NCBI RefSeq assembly: GCF_001612965.1
Contig: NZ_BDBL01000010.1
Location: 1 to 64,000, forward strand
Source of the DNA: Nocardia kruczakiae NBRC 101016
GTDB lineage: Bacteria; Actinomycetota; Actinomycetes; Mycobacteriales; Mycobacteriaceae
Direction: 5' to 3'
DNA: 64,000 nt
Position numbers and translations under genes: made by a program. The notes under the pieces were generated by a model. It searched no databases. It was not told the origin of the DNA and saw only the letters and a list, made by a program, of their open reading frames with translations. Each line of letters begins with the position of its first letter. The first letter of the stretch is position 1. This document shows, piece after piece, positions 52,623 to 62,108 of the stretch.

Positions 52623-53564
52623 TCAGCGTGACAGACCAAGTGCAGCAGCGCGATAACGACCCGGAGGAGTGTTGTATTCGCGCTTGAATGCCTTGGCGAA
52701 GGCGAATTCGGAGGTGTAGCCGACTCGTTGGGCCACCGTGTGCAACGGGGTGTCGTCGGAGCGGAGCAATCGGCCGGCGAGGGTCATGCGCCACCAGGTC
52801 AAGTAAGCGAGTGGTGACCGGCCGACCGTGGCGGTGAAGCGGCGGGAGAAGGCGGCGCGCGACAGACCGCCGAGGGCGCCGAGTTCCTCTACGCTCCAAG
52901 GCTTTTCGGGGCTGGTGTGGATGGCGCGCAGCGCGGTGGCGACGGGGCGATCGGCCAAGGCTGCGGCCCAGCCGTTACGAGGGGTGCCGTCGTCCTCGGT
53001 GTCCAACCACCAGGCGCGCAGGATGTAGAGCAGCAATGTGTCGAGCAGGGACGTCACGATGGCGTCCGAACCGGGCTGGGACTCCTCGAGTTCGGTGCCG
53101 AGCAATTCCACCGCCGCGCGCAGGGAGCGGTGCGTGCCGACTCGGGGGCGTAGATGGACCACGTCGGGCAGATCGGTGAGCAGCGGATGGGCGCGTCGGC
53201 GGTCGAGTTGATATGCGCCGCACAGTAATAGCGTGACAGGCGCGCCCGGTGTGTGCGGGTCGGGCGCGGGAGGGGGCCACGATCCGTCGGGCAGCGGATT
53301 CACCGTTCGCAGCGGCGCGGTCGGGTCACTGGCCAGTGCGTGGCCGCGGCCGTGCGGCAGGAAGACGATATCGCCGGGACCGAGCGGAGTGGGGTCGCGG
53401 TTATCGAGGATCAGCCATGCCGAACCTTGCAGGACGACATGGAATCCCGTGCCGTCCGATGCGGGGAAACGCATTCCCCACGGGGCGGACTTGTGCTGGC
53501 GCGAGGAGTGTGGACGCCCGGTTCGCATCGTCGTGACGGCATCGCTGAGTACGTCCAAGCCCAT
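52623..53564 (-). CDS. AraC-family transcriptional regulator with cupin N-terminus (313 aa)
   Basis: The N-terminal ~110 residues form a cupin ligand pocket (GTGFHVVLQGSAWLILDN, LGPGDIVFLPHGRGHAL), and two AraC HTHs lie at the C-terminus (WSVEELGALGGLSRAAFSRR and HTVAQRVGYTSEFAFAKAFK). This is the layout of AraC regulators of small-molecule enzymes. It is divergent from the quinone-oxidoreductase-like gene, whose start is 100 bases away, and most likely controls it. The ligand is unknown. Confidence 0.9.
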   Translation of the reverse strand: MGLDVLSDAVTTMRTGRPHSSRQHKSAPWGMRFPASDGTGFHVVLQGSAWLILDNRDPTPLGPGDIVFLPHGRGHALASDPTAPLRTVNPLPDGSWPPPAPDPHTPGAPVTLLLCGAYQLDRRRAHPLLTDLPDVVHLRPRVGTHRSLRAAVELLGTELEESQPGSDAIVTSLLDTLLLYILRAWWLDTEDDGTPRNGWAAALADRPVATALRAIHTSPEKPWSVEELGALGGLSRAAFSRRFTATVGRSPLAYLTWWRMTLAGRLLRSDDTPLHTVAQRVGYTSEFAFAKAFKREYNTPPGRYRAAALGLSR

Positions 53565-53664
53565 ATCCGCATGGTAGCCGTAATCCTCACACCGAGACGA
53601 ACGGACATTTCCGCGAGACTTTCACGCATAGATCATCTCTGTACTGGTGAATAGCGTCAGTGCC

Positions 53665-54666
53665 ATGACAACCGACGCGATTACCGCACGCACCGTCGTC
53701 TTCCACGAACTCGGTGACCCCGAGGTATTGACCATCGAAAATCTCGACCTACCGGCGCCCGGACCGAAGGAGGTGCTCATTCGCATCGAAGCGCTCGGAC
53801 TCAACCGGGCGGAGGCATTGTTCCGGGCCGGCGCCTACTACTACCTGCCGACGCTTCCGGGATCCCGGCTCGGCTACGAATCCTCCGGAGTGATCGAGGC
53901 GGTCGGCGCCGACGTCACCGAATACGCTGTGGGAGACAAGGTCTCGACGGGCCCGAATATCGAGATGAGCTCGGCCGGGGTCTATGCCGAGCGGGTGGTG
54001 CTGCCGGTGGAGTCGGTGGTCCCGCGTCCGGAGGGACTCGACGCGGTCACCGGCGCGGCCACCTGGCTGACCTACTCCACCGCATACGGCGGCATGATCG
54101 AAACCGGGGGCCTGCGTCCGGGCGACCACGTTCTGATCACCGCGGCGTCGAGTGGCGTCGGTATCGCGGCACTGCAGACGGCTGCCCGCATCGGCGCCAT
54201 CCCCATCGCGGTCACCCGGACGGGCGAGAAGAGCCGATACCTGCTCGACAACGGAGCAGCGCACGTCATCGCCTCGGCCGATACCGATGTCGTGGCCGAG
54301 ACCCGCCGCATCACCGGCGGCGTCGGCGCGCAGGTGATCTTCGACGCCGTCGGCGGGCCCGGCCTGGCCGAATTGAGCACGGCCGCAGCGCATAACGGTA
54401 CGGTCGTCGTCTACGGCTGGCTCGATCAGCGCCCGATGGCCATGCCCATGAACTGGCCGCTGCGAATCCTCGGCTACGCCAACATGGAACTGTCGGTCAC
54501 CGCCGACGGCCGCCGCCGTATCAACCACTGGATCGCCTCCGGCATCCGCGACGGTGTGTTCCGCCCCCACGTCGGCGCGGTTTTCGACGGCCTCGACAGC
54601 ATCCGCGACGCGCACCGCCTGATGGAGTCCAGCACCCACACCGGCAAGATCGTCGTCAAGCTCTGA
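53665..54666 (+). CDS. Zinc-independent alcohol dehydrogenase / quinone oxidoreductase-like protein (333 aa)
   Basis: A medium-chain reductase: GroES-like N-terminal half (EVLIRIEALGLNRAEALFRA, SRLGYESSGVIEAVGADV), then a Rossmann domain (VLITAASSGVGIAALQTAA) with the AxxGxxG-type NADPH motif. The Cys/His zinc ligands of true alcohol dehydrogenases are absent, so quinone or enone reduction is likely. I use ATG at 53665; a GTG six codons earlier is possible. It is divergent from the AraC gene that probably regulates it. Confidence 0.87.
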   Translation: MTTDAITARTVVFHELGDPEVLTIENLDLPAPGPKEVLIRIEALGLNRAEALFRAGAYYYLPTLPGSRLGYESSGVIEAVGADVTEYAVGDKVSTGPNIEMSSAGVYAERVVLPVESVVPRPEGLDAVTGAATWLTYSTAYGGMIETGGLRPGDHVLITAASSGVGIAALQTAARIGAIPIAVTRTGEKSRYLLDNGAAHVIASADTDVVAETRRITGGVGAQVIFDAVGGPGLAELSTAAAHNGTVVVYGWLDQRPMAMPMNWPLRILGYANMELSVTADGRRRINHWIASGIRDGVFRPHVGAVFDGLDSIRDAHRLMESSTHTGKIVVKL

Positions 54667-54755
54667 GAGCCGTTCTTTTCGCCCGCCGCCGGATTTCCCG
54701 GCGACCGTCACCAGGTTGCCCGGAAGCACCTCGGCCTCCGTAAAACTGGTGCGGT

Positions 54756-55844
54756 GTGCGATATCTGCCCGCAGCCCTTCGAATTGCGGGCTGGACGCCG
54801 CGCCGAAATTGGGTGATCGTCGTAGGGGTGGGCGGAGGGAACACTGCACGAGAGCAACGCCGGTTCGGCCTTCGCGCATGGTGGTTGGGCGGTGCTCTCG
54901 TGCTCGTCGCGGCGGTGGTCTTCCGCGGCTGGTGGTGGGAGCTGTGCGTGCGGTGGTCGCGCGGTCCGCTGCCCGAAGCGAATCTTCTGCTCGGACATTC
55001 GGTTCTTTTCTGGGGTCGTCTCGGGAAAAGTCTTCAGTTCGTAGCCGGCCTGCCGGTGATATTCGATCTGATCGGCGCTGCCGCGTTGAACGAATTCGGT
55101 AGACGGCAGGCGAAGCGTTTGAGTAGAGCGAAAGACAGGATCACGGCCACCCGCGACGCGGCACGGTTACTCGAACGCCTGCGCACACTGGAGCGTCGCG
55201 TGAAGTCGGACCTTACGGCCGGGCTACGAGGACGCGACACCCCGGAGTACGAGTCGCTGCTGGCTTCGCTGGTCGGGGCGTTCGACGGCGAGCTCATGTG
55301 TGCATCGTGCAAACCTGCCATGCCCCCGGTCTCGGAGGTCGACGGCATCGTGGTCGTCGGGCCGGATCCGGTTGTATACAAATGGGAATGTCAGCATGGC
55401 CGTGAGGTTTTCGAGAGCCGGGTCGAAGCGGCTTTCGTCGACACGTTGGCCGGAAGCGAGAAAACAGCGTGGCGCAATGCCGAATACGTCGACCGGCGGG
55501 TGGAGCGAATCGGCTCGGTCCTGCTGGCGGTCCTCCTCCCCGTGGCGTCGACGTATCTCGTCGCACAGTGGACGGTGGGGTCGCACCCGCCGGGGCTCAT
55601 GATGGCGATCGCGGTCGGGCTGGTGATACTCGCACCGTTGGCGTACCTGACGACGCAACCCGATAAACGTCACCGTGCCGGGGCTGTTCTGGCTTGGCTC
55701 TGGGCGGTCGTGTGCTGGCTCCCGGTCCCGATAACTCGTTCGATCGTCTGGGTCATGCACCGCGAACGTCCGGCGCATCCTCTTCGCTGGATTGCCGTGG
55801 GGCTGTTCATCTTCGGCTCCCTACTCGACCTGCTGGCCAGTTAG
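54756..55844 (+). CDS. Hypothetical membrane protein (~362 aa or less)
   Basis: No recognised family. A transmembrane segment near residues 45-60 (GGALVLVAAVVFRG) precedes a possible second (LQFVAGLPVIFDLIGAAAL), then a charged helix-rich region (~115-165), a segment with Cys pair CASC and CQHG (~180-215) that may bind metal, and three or four C-terminal membrane helices (~255-360). The GTG start at 54756 lacks a ribosome site, and a later GTG is possible, so the first ~20 residues are doubtful. It shares its topology style with the 296-aa protein at 56721, which suggests a related role. Confidence 0.65.
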   Translation: MRYLPAALRIAGWTPRRNWVIVVGVGGGNTAREQRRFGLRAWWLGGALVLVAAVVFRGWWWELCVRWSRGPLPEANLLLGHSVLFWGRLGKSLQFVAGLPVIFDLIGAAALNEFGRRQAKRLSRAKDRITATRDAARLLERLRTLERRVKSDLTAGLRGRDTPEYESLLASLVGAFDGELMCASCKPAMPPVSEVDGIVVVGPDPVVYKWECQHGREVFESRVEAAFVDTLAGSEKTAWRNAEYVDRRVERIGSVLLAVLLPVASTYLVAQWTVGSHPPGLMMAIAVGLVILAPLAYLTTQPDKRHRAGAVLAWLWAVVCWLPVPITRSIVWVMHRERPAHPLRWIAVGLFIFGSLLDLLAS

Positions 55845-55953
55845 GTCGAAGGCTTACAGCGGCCGGTCCTCCATCCGGCGCGAGCATGATGTCGCCGAGA
55901 TGGCGTCGAGGAGTAGCCTCCACGCAGGGTGGGCAGGCGAAAGGTGAAGTTGT

Positions 55954-56280
55954 ATGTCCGGCGGGACTATGTTCAGCGTCTACGGGCGAATGACCGCTCT
56001 GCCCGGGCGGCGCGACGAGCTGATCGCGGTGCTGCTGGCCGGATTTCGCGCCGGCGGCGACGACAGCGGCCTGCTCCACTACAGCATCAACACCGCGTTC
56101 GACGACCCGGACACGATCTGGCTGACCCAGCTGTGGCACGACAAGGACGCGCACGACGTAACCACTCGTTCCGAGCCGGTCGCGGCGGTCTCTCGCCAGG
56201 TTCCGCCGCTCCTTGCTCGGCAGCCCGACGGGGCCTACGGCAACACCGTCCATGTCGGCGGTCGAATCACCGAGGGGTGA
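55954..56280 (+). CDS. Antibiotic biosynthesis monooxygenase-fold protein (108 aa)
   Basis: A dimeric alpha-beta barrel of ABM type: MFSVYGRMTALPGRRDELIA, LLHYSINTAFDDPDTIWLTQ and a C-terminal strand (YGNTVHVGGRI). Members are cofactor-free monooxygenases or simply small-molecule-binding proteins; activity cannot be read from sequence. AAAGG lies upstream of the ATG; a second ATG five codons in is equally possible. Confidence 0.8.
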   Translation: MSGGTMFSVYGRMTALPGRRDELIAVLLAGFRAGGDDSGLLHYSINTAFDDPDTIWLTQLWHDKDAHDVTTRSEPVAAVSRQVPPLLARQPDGAYGNTVHVGGRITEG

Positions 56281-56720
56281 TTCGGCGCCTGGGAGGCTAT
56301 GCAGCTCCGAATCACGGGCCGCGAGAGCGTAAGTCGCCGCCTACGTCGCCATCGCTCGAGCGGTTTCGCAGCTCAACCGGCCATCCTGCGTCATGCCCCA
56401 AGCCGGCGCATACCACGATTGGCAAGGCGGCATTCGGCCTCGGCGCGGTCGTGTCCCAACGGTGCTGGGTATTTCCGTGTGTTCTTGCCGGTGGCGATTC
56501 TCGGAGATGGTGCGAACAGCTGCCTGTGAGAGTGGCGTCTCAGTTCGACCAGGTCCGAGACGGTGTGCGGCGAAGGGGGGCGCGCTGGGGCGTCCTCCTG
56601 CACGGAGCGCTTCCCGGTGACAACTTACGGGAATCGCCCACCGGTCCGATCTCGATTGCCCCACAGAGTCGGTCTATGTAGGGAATAATCGGCGAAGTCG
56701 TTGCGTGACAAGGCATGTGA
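56281..56720. other. Intergenic region, no gene seen
   Basis: Short open frames on both strands have no ribosome site or family. No repeat or clear promoter stands out. Confidence 0.5.
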
Positions 56721-57611
56721 ATGACGGGGGTGGTGCTGGTGAACGACTATCTGTCTTTGCTCCCATCGACTCTGCAGTGGATTTCCAGGCAACTGGACTC
56801 GGTGTCGCCGATCCCGTGGCCCCTGTGGATCGGCGGGTTGTTTCCGGTCTACGTGGCCGTCGTATCGGTGTTGCTCTGGTTCCTGCGCGGGTCGGTGTGG
56901 CCGGTTCAATGCGCGTATCCGCGGACAAGTAAGGGGCGACCGTGCCGCAATTGGGTGCCGGGCGAGTGGATGCGCTGTCGTCACCACAATCGCCGCGTCA
57001 GATATCGGTATGGGCACGAGGTGGTGAAACTGCAACGTTGGCAGACGCTGACCAGGGGAAACAAGATCGTGGACCGGCCGGAGGTCGGCGTGGGAGCGCT
57101 GAGGCTGCGCCCTGCGAACGCAACGCTACTCTACGAGAGAGGTTACGCCAGACCGCCTTTGGCGGTGGTTCGGTTGCTGCCTGACAAGCTACGGGCGGGG
57201 CTGCGACGGCTCGGTGAGGCACGGTGGAGAACCCCGTCGCCGCCTGATGAAGCTGTGCAGACCGAACACCAACCCTACGAGTCGATCGCCACCGAACGGC
57301 GGACCGATATCGCGACAGGGCTGACCCAGGTTGTCCGCGCGACCCAATTCGCGACGGTCGCCTTCTGTGTCGCCGTCGTTTTCACCATTGTCGCGACGTT
57401 GCTCCGTGACACCACTCAGACTGTCCTGCAATATGTGGCAACGCTGGGCTTCGTACTGGCTTGGGCTGCGACGAGTGCGGGAGTTTACGGGCGCAGCGAA
57501 ACCTGGCTCAAAGGCGCATGCCTGAAATCTCTGAAGTGGTGGGCGGGCATTTTCGTGCCGGTGGGTTTGCTCAATCTCGCCTTCACGGTCATGAACAAAT
57601 CACCTGTATAA
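56721..57611 (+). CDS. Hypothetical membrane protein with Cys/His cluster (296 aa)
   Basis: A first membrane helix (IPWPLWIGGLFPVYVAVVSV) is followed by a Cys/His-rich loop (CAYPRTSKGRPC, MRCRHHNRR) able to bind zinc, a soluble stretch, and three C-terminal membrane helices (~215-290). The family is unknown to me. The start is uncertain: a GTG six codons in also fits. Its general plan resembles the 362-aa membrane protein at 54756. Confidence 0.65.
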   Translation: MTGVVLVNDYLSLLPSTLQWISRQLDSVSPIPWPLWIGGLFPVYVAVVSVLLWFLRGSVWPVQCAYPRTSKGRPCRNWVPGEWMRCRHHNRRVRYRYGHEVVKLQRWQTLTRGNKIVDRPEVGVGALRLRPANATLLYERGYARPPLAVVRLLPDKLRAGLRRLGEARWRTPSPPDEAVQTEHQPYESIATERRTDIATGLTQVVRATQFATVAFCVAVVFTIVATLLRDTTQTVLQYVATLGFVLAWAATSAGVYGRSETWLKGACLKSLKWWAGIFVPVGLLNLAFTVMNKSPV

Positions 57612-57622
57612 CGCCGGTACCC

Positions 57623-57639
57623 CGGGGCGGGCGGCCCCG
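57623..57639 (+). terminator. GC hairpin after the membrane protein gene
   Basis: CGGGGC and GCCCCG pair around GGGCG, 11 bases after the stop. No T-tract; tentative intrinsic terminator. Confidence 0.4.
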
Positions 57640-57895
57640 TCCGACGCGAGGTGCTGTGCCGGCGGATCGTCGGTGGACCGATTATCGAAGCGACGTCCGG
57701 CCGCCAGGCGGGCACGCATCCCGGCCAGACCGGTCGAACGCCAGGAATCAGAGCGTCGACGATAAACCCGTGCGCGCAGAGCTGGGACGGAGGTGGCGGG
57801 GACATCGTGTCGCAAGCATTTGCCCGGGACATTCACGGGTCCGGCTCGCTGTGAGATTTGGGACTAAAACCGCCCATTCGTGGTAGCCGGATCAT

Positions 57896-59260
57896 ATGGC
57901 CACGCACGTGAACGAAAGGGAACGGAAGTACCAGTTGCCGATCACGGGTGGGGTGCCGCTGGATGACATGCCCGGTATGACCCTGGACCCGCTGAGCGAG
58001 GAGCAGGTGCTGGATGCCGTCTACCACGACACCGCGGATCTGCGGTTGGCGCACAAGGGAATTACGCTTCGGCGGCGGACCGGTGGGGAAGATGAGGGGT
58101 GGCATCTGAAGTTGCCGGTGGGGGAGGACACCCGGGAGGAGATTCAGGTTCCGCTGGGGCGTGGGGGTAAGTCGGCGCCGCAGGAGCTGACCGACATGCT
58201 CGCGGGGATCACCCGGGGCCGGCCGCTCGCGCCGGTGGCGCATATTCGGACGAAACGGCGGAAATGGCGGCTGTCCGACGATCGGGGCGACGTCGCGGCG
58301 GAGATCGTCGCCGACAGCGTGTCGGGTCAGACGCTCGGTGAGTCGTCGTCGGTGATGTCGTGGGAGGAGATCGAGGTCGAGTTGGCCGGCGGTGGTCCGG
58401 ATGTGTTCGACAGCGTCGAGAAGAGACTGGGTAAGCCCACGGACGCGCCGCCGAAGGCGCTGCGCGTCCTCGGTGTCCGTACGACGCCGCGTCCACCCGA
58501 GCGGGGTCTGCAGAGTTATATGCGCAAGCAGGCGGACAAGATGATCGAGCAGGATATCCTGATCCGGCGCCGCAGCCCCGACTCGATACACCAGATGCGG
58601 GTGGCCGGTCGCCGGTTGCGCAGCATTCTGCAGGCCTTCAAGGGCTCGCGAGATCTGCGCAACGAGTTGAAGTGGCTCTCCGGTGTCCTCGGCGATATGC
58701 GTGACCTCGAGGTTCTGCACGACCATCTCGTCGCGGAGGTCAGGGCGCTGCCGGACGAACTGGTGATCGGCGAGGTACGCCGGCGGCTGACCGAGTCGTT
58801 CGTACCACGCCGGTCGGCGGCCCGCACCGACGTGCTCGAGGCGATGAACAGTGAACGGTATTTCGCACTGTTGGACTGTCTGGAAAACAGCCACCGACTC
58901 CCGCTGAACCGTAAGAAGGGCAAGGGGCTGCGCAAGACCCGCCGCCGCGTCGACCGCGCCTTCGACGACATCGGCCGGCTCGGCACCGATCGCGGCCTGC
59001 ACGAGGTGCGCAAGGCTGCGAAACGCACCCGCTACGCGGCCGAGGCGACCGGCAAGAAAAAGCTGGCCCGCCGCATGAAGAAGTTGCAGAAATCCCTCGG
59101 CGTCCACCAGGACGCGGTCGTCGCCCGCGCCGAAGTGCGCACCCTCGGCGTCCAGGCGCACCTGGCCGGGGAGAACGCCTTCACCTACGGCTTGCTGTAC
59201 GGCAGGGAGGTCCAGCGTGCCGAGAAGGTGCGGCAATCCCTGCGGCTCGGGGAGCGATAG
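57896..59260 (+). CDS. CYTH and CHAD domain protein (454 aa)
   Basis: The CYTH domain opens with ERERKYQ (the ExExK signature) and continues with a beta-barrel to about residue 205; such domains bind triphosphate and polyphosphate-like ligands. The CHAD domain (~205-450) is helical and has repeated conserved His residues (IHQMRVAGRRLRS and LHEVRKAAKRTRYAAE), which bind polyphosphate. The protein is likely a polyphosphate-associated triphosphatase or binding protein of polyphosphate granules. It stands alone with no coupled neighbour. Confidence 0.92.
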   Translation: MATHVNERERKYQLPITGGVPLDDMPGMTLDPLSEEQVLDAVYHDTADLRLAHKGITLRRRTGGEDEGWHLKLPVGEDTREEIQVPLGRGGKSAPQELTDMLAGITRGRPLAPVAHIRTKRRKWRLSDDRGDVAAEIVADSVSGQTLGESSSVMSWEEIEVELAGGGPDVFDSVEKRLGKPTDAPPKALRVLGVRTTPRPPERGLQSYMRKQADKMIEQDILIRRRSPDSIHQMRVAGRRLRSILQAFKGSRDLRNELKWLSGVLGDMRDLEVLHDHLVAEVRALPDELVIGEVRRRLTESFVPRRSAARTDVLEAMNSERYFALLDCLENSHRLPLNRKKGKGLRKTRRRVDRAFDDIGRLGTDRGLHEVRKAAKRTRYAAEATGKKKLARRMKKLQKSLGVHQDAVVARAEVRTLGVQAHLAGENAFTYGLLYGREVQRAEKVRQSLRLGER

Positions 59261-59273
59261 ATCGCCGAAATCC

Positions 59274-59477
59274 CTACTGCCGAGCATTGCGAACCACAGC
59301 GTGCATCTGCGTCGACGCCGAGTCCGGTTCAGGTTCGCCGCGACGCTCCCCGCCGGTGATCGCGGCGACGATATCGGTCAGTGCCGCTTCGTGATCGGTA
59401 TACCGGCCGCGAACCCCAGTCGGAGCCGGAGGGGGTGGGGGCGGACCCAGTTCCCGCGGGTCATGCGAAGCGGGCAA
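59274..59477 (-). CDS. Small hypothetical protein after the peptidase gene (67 aa)
   Basis: A 67-aa product with a Pro-rich start (ELGPPPPPPAPTGVRG) and a short helix (DHEAALTDIVAAITGG). Its ATG overlaps the end of the proline iminopeptidase gene by 17 bases, a coupling that supports it. No known family. Confidence 0.4.
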   Translation of the reverse strand: MPASHDPRELGPPPPPPAPTGVRGRYTDHEAALTDIVAAITGGERRGEPEPDSASTQMHAVVRNARQ

Positions 59478-60402
59478 TCGCGTGGGCGATCGCGTCGCTC
59501 ATGGCGGGGCTGCCGGTGTGGCCGGAGTCGTCGATGACGTGCAGGCGGGCGTCGGGCCAGACTTTCGCCAGCTCCCAGGCGGTTTCCAGGGGCGCGCTGA
59601 GATCGAGGCGACCGTGGATCAGTTCCCCGGGGATTCCGGCCAGCCGCCCGGCCTCGCGCAGCAGCACACCTTCGTCGAGCCACGCGGCGTGCGCGAAGTA
59701 GTGGGTGCAGATCCGGACGAAGGTGAGCATGGCCGCGTCCTGCTTGGCGCTGTATTGCCCTGGGCGGCCGAGGGATTCGTGGGCGATCACCGCGTCTTCC
59801 CAGCGGCACCATTCGATCGCGGCGCTGCGGCGCACCTCCGGATCGGGGTGTTCCAGCAGCTGCCGGTAACCGTCGACCAGGTCACCGTCGCCGGGCAGCC
59901 CGGCCCGGAATCGCTCCCACTCGGCGGGCAGCAGCTGTGCGACACCCCGATACAGCCAGTCGATTTCGCGGCGGCGAGTGGTGGTGATGCCGACCAGCAC
60001 GATCCCGGTGACCCGCTCCGGGTACCGCTCGGCGTAGGCGAGGATGAGCGTCGAACCCCAGGACCCGCCGTACAGCAGCCAGCGGTCGATGCCGAGATGG
60101 GTGCGCAGCCGCTCCATATCCGCGATCAGGTGCTCGGTGGTGTTCACCGACATGTCGGTGGCCGGGTCGCCGGCGCTCGGAATGCTCCGGCCGCAACCGC
60201 GCTGGTCGAACTGCACGATGCGGAAGACGTTCGGGTCGAACGACTTTCGTGGCCCCGGACTGCTCCCGCTGCCCGGTCCGCCGTGCACCACCAGCACCGG
60301 CCGGCCCGCGGGGTTGCCGCTGGTGCACCAGTACACCCGATTTCCCTGGCCCACCTCGAGCAGGCCGTCGGCGTACGGGTCGATCGGGGGGAAAGGGGGC
60401 AC
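59461..60402 (-). CDS. pip: Proline iminopeptidase (313 aa)
   Basis: An alpha/beta hydrolase of peptidase family S33. The oxyanion motif is VVHGGPGSG, the nucleophile serine is in YGGSWGSTL, Asp is in IHGRLDLSAP and His in IDDSGHTGS. DQRGCGRSIPSAG is typical of the family, as is the length. It releases N-terminal proline from peptides in the cytoplasm. The start is GTG at 60402. Confidence 0.93.
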   Translation of the reverse strand: MPPFPPIDPYADGLLEVGQGNRVYWCTSGNPAGRPVLVVHGGPGSGSSPGPRKSFDPNVFRIVQFDQRGCGRSIPSAGDPATDMSVNTTEHLIADMERLRTHLGIDRWLLYGGSWGSTLILAYAERYPERVTGIVLVGITTTRRREIDWLYRGVAQLLPAEWERFRAGLPGDGDLVDGYRQLLEHPDPEVRRSAAIEWCRWEDAVIAHESLGRPGQYSAKQDAAMLTFVRICTHYFAHAAWLDEGVLLREAGRLAGIPGELIHGRLDLSAPLETAWELAKVWPDARLHVIDDSGHTGSPAMSDAIAHAIARFA

Positions 60403-60444
60403 GGTCGCCGAGGTTAGCGGAACAGGGGTGCCGGCGTCGACGAC

Positions 60445-60783
60445 TCAGTCGGGGATCAGGGCATACACCTGCACGACGAACTCCTGCGTCGCGCCGGATG
60501 GGTCGGCGATGTAGAAACCGCGGCGCGACAACGACTTCCGTTCCAGTGGCATGCGGGTTCTGCCGCCGGAGACGATGTTGGAGAGGACGCGCTGGTCGTA
60601 GTTGGCGCGGACGTCGACCATCACGCTGAATTTGATCACTTCGGTGCCGGGGCCGGTCCGCCAGAGCAGTTCTTCCGCCTCCGCCGGCACGGACGCGAAC
60701 GAGAAGTTGTCACTCGCTCGCGCCTTCTGATTGCGCCGTGGCTCTGAATCCGACCGGACTTCGGCGACCAAGACCTCTCGCAT
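60445..60783 (-). CDS. Hypothetical beta-rich protein (112 aa)
   Basis: GGGAGG six bases before the ATG at 60783 sets the start; the frame is open to 60873. The product is soluble and beta-rich (EVIKFSVMVDVRANYDQRVL, FYIADPSGATQEFVVQVYAL). I do not recognise a family. Confidence 0.6.
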   Translation of the reverse strand: MREVLVAEVRSDSEPRRNQKARASDNFSFASVPAEAEELLWRTGPGTEVIKFSVMVDVRANYDQRVLSNIVSGGRTRMPLERKSLSRRGFYIADPSGATQEFVVQVYALIPD

Positions 60784-60869
60784 CGCTGCCCTCCCTGTAT
60801 GTCTTGTGCCGCTTCGGGGATGTTCTCGAATCTTAGCGGCTAGGGCTGTCCGATCGTCGGTTCGTGATG

Positions 60870-62054
60870 TCATCGGTGTCGTGGGACAGCGCGAGGGCGG
60901 ATGAGGGTCCCGGATTCGTACTCCTCCATCGCGTGGGCCAGCCAGCCCGCCGTTCGCGCGATGGCGAAGATGATTTCGCCCGCACCGGGAATCATGCCGA
61001 ATACCGTGGCGAGAACGCCGAGTCCGAAATCGCTGTTGATCGCGGGCAACCGCCGGTGTCGCAGCTCGGCCGAAATCGCTTCGGCGACAAGCAGAGCCGG
61101 ATGATCCGGGGCGAGCGTGCGAATCGCATCCATCAGGTAGGTGCCGCGTGCGTCGCCGGATCGGTAGACGGCGTGGCCGGCGCCGGGAATGCGTTCACCG
61201 CGACGCAGACGCTCGTCCAGCGCCCTGGGTACGGCGCCGGGGTCGGTGATGTCGGCGAGCATCCGCTCCACCGCCAGCGAGGCGCCGCCGTGCATCGGAC
61301 CACCGAGGACCCCCAGGCCGCAGCCGACGACGGCATAAGGGTCGGCGTGCGCCGAGGCCGCGATCCGGGCCGCGAAGGTCGAGGACGCCAGCTCGTGATC
61401 GGCCAGCAGAACCATTGCCGCGCACAGTATTCGCAATTCGTCGGCTCCGGCGGGTGCGGTGGCCGACAGGCGCGACCAGAGCATCGCGGCGGCGGAGCGG
61501 CCGACCGGGAGGGACAGTTGTGGGAGCGCCTCGATCATGCCGGCGACCGCGGCGCGCGCGATGGTGACGACGGTAGCGCGGTCGCGGTGGAAACGCAGCG
61601 GGTCGCCGACGGCCAAGGTGGTCACGATGAGTTGCAGCCGGTCGATCGGCAGCAGGCCGTCGGGCAGGCCGGCCTGTGTCGCGCGGGCAGCTGCCACCGC
61701 CTTCTCGGAGGGTTCCCAGGGTCCACTGTCGGTGAGGTCGGCGTCCCACAACCATTCGGCGACGGCCTCGAAGCTGTGCGATGCGGCCAGTTCGACGGCG
61801 TCGCGACCGCGGAAATACGGCCGGTCGGTGCCGAGGGTGGTGATGCGGGAGGCGATATCGATTTCGGTCGGCGCGGGGTTGCGGCGCGGTTTGCCCCGCC
61901 GGGCCAGCTCCTCGATCTCGGCCGGATCGAACAGGCTGCGCCGCCGGACCGGGTCGTAGCGGCGTTTCAGCACGCCCCGGCTGACGTAGGCGTAGAGGGT
62001 CGCGGGCTTCACCCCGAGCCGTTCGGTGGCGTCGGCGGTGTCCATCCACTCCAT
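60870..62054 (-). CDS. HTH-citrate synthase fusion protein (394 aa)
   Basis: The first ~60 residues are an excisionase/MerR-like helix-turn-helix (TADATERLGVKPATLYAYVS), the rest is a citrate synthase fold. Catalytic-type His/Asp motifs are seen: GPMHGGAS, GAGHAVYRSGDARG and INSDFGLG. Citrate synthase joins oxaloacetate and acetyl-CoA; such fusions occur in actinobacteria and may be 2-methylcitrate synthases or DNA-binding sensors. I chose ATG at 62054, three codons before another ATG. A perfect 16-bp palindrome lies 11 bases upstream, in the space shared with the divergent DUF2332 gene, so the protein probably regulates both. Confidence 0.85.
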   Translation of the reverse strand: MEWMDTADATERLGVKPATLYAYVSRGVLKRRYDPVRRRSLFDPAEIEELARRGKPRRNPAPTEIDIASRITTLGTDRPYFRGRDAVELAASHSFEAVAEWLWDADLTDSGPWEPSEKAVAAARATQAGLPDGLLPIDRLQLIVTTLAVGDPLRFHRDRATVVTIARAAVAGMIEALPQLSLPVGRSAAAMLWSRLSATAPAGADELRILCAAMVLLADHELASSTFAARIAASAHADPYAVVGCGLGVLGGPMHGGASLAVERMLADITDPGAVPRALDERLRRGERIPGAGHAVYRSGDARGTYLMDAIRTLAPDHPALLVAEAISAELRHRRLPAINSDFGLGVLATVFGMIPGAGEIIFAIARTAGWLAHAMEEYESGTLIRPRAVPRHR

Positions 62055-62064
62055 GGGTTGACCA

Positions 62065-62080
62065 TAATCAATATTGATTA
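62065..62080. promoter_or_regulatory. Perfect 16-bp palindrome in a divergent promoter
   Basis: TAATCAAT followed directly by ATTGATTA, an AT-rich perfect dyad in a very GC-rich region. It is 11 bases before the HTH-citrate synthase start and 29 before the DUF2332 start. Strong candidate operator for the HTH part of the fusion protein. Confidence 0.75.
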
Positions 62081-62108
62081 CGGCTGGGCAGCGGCGCACA
62101 GTTCACTC

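Noticed and set aside
60864..62108. Plus-strand open frame continuous with the DUF2332 gene (would add 415 residues)
   Set aside because: It is antisense to the HTH-citrate synthase gene over its whole length and lacks family resemblance; the DUF2332 domain starts at 62109.
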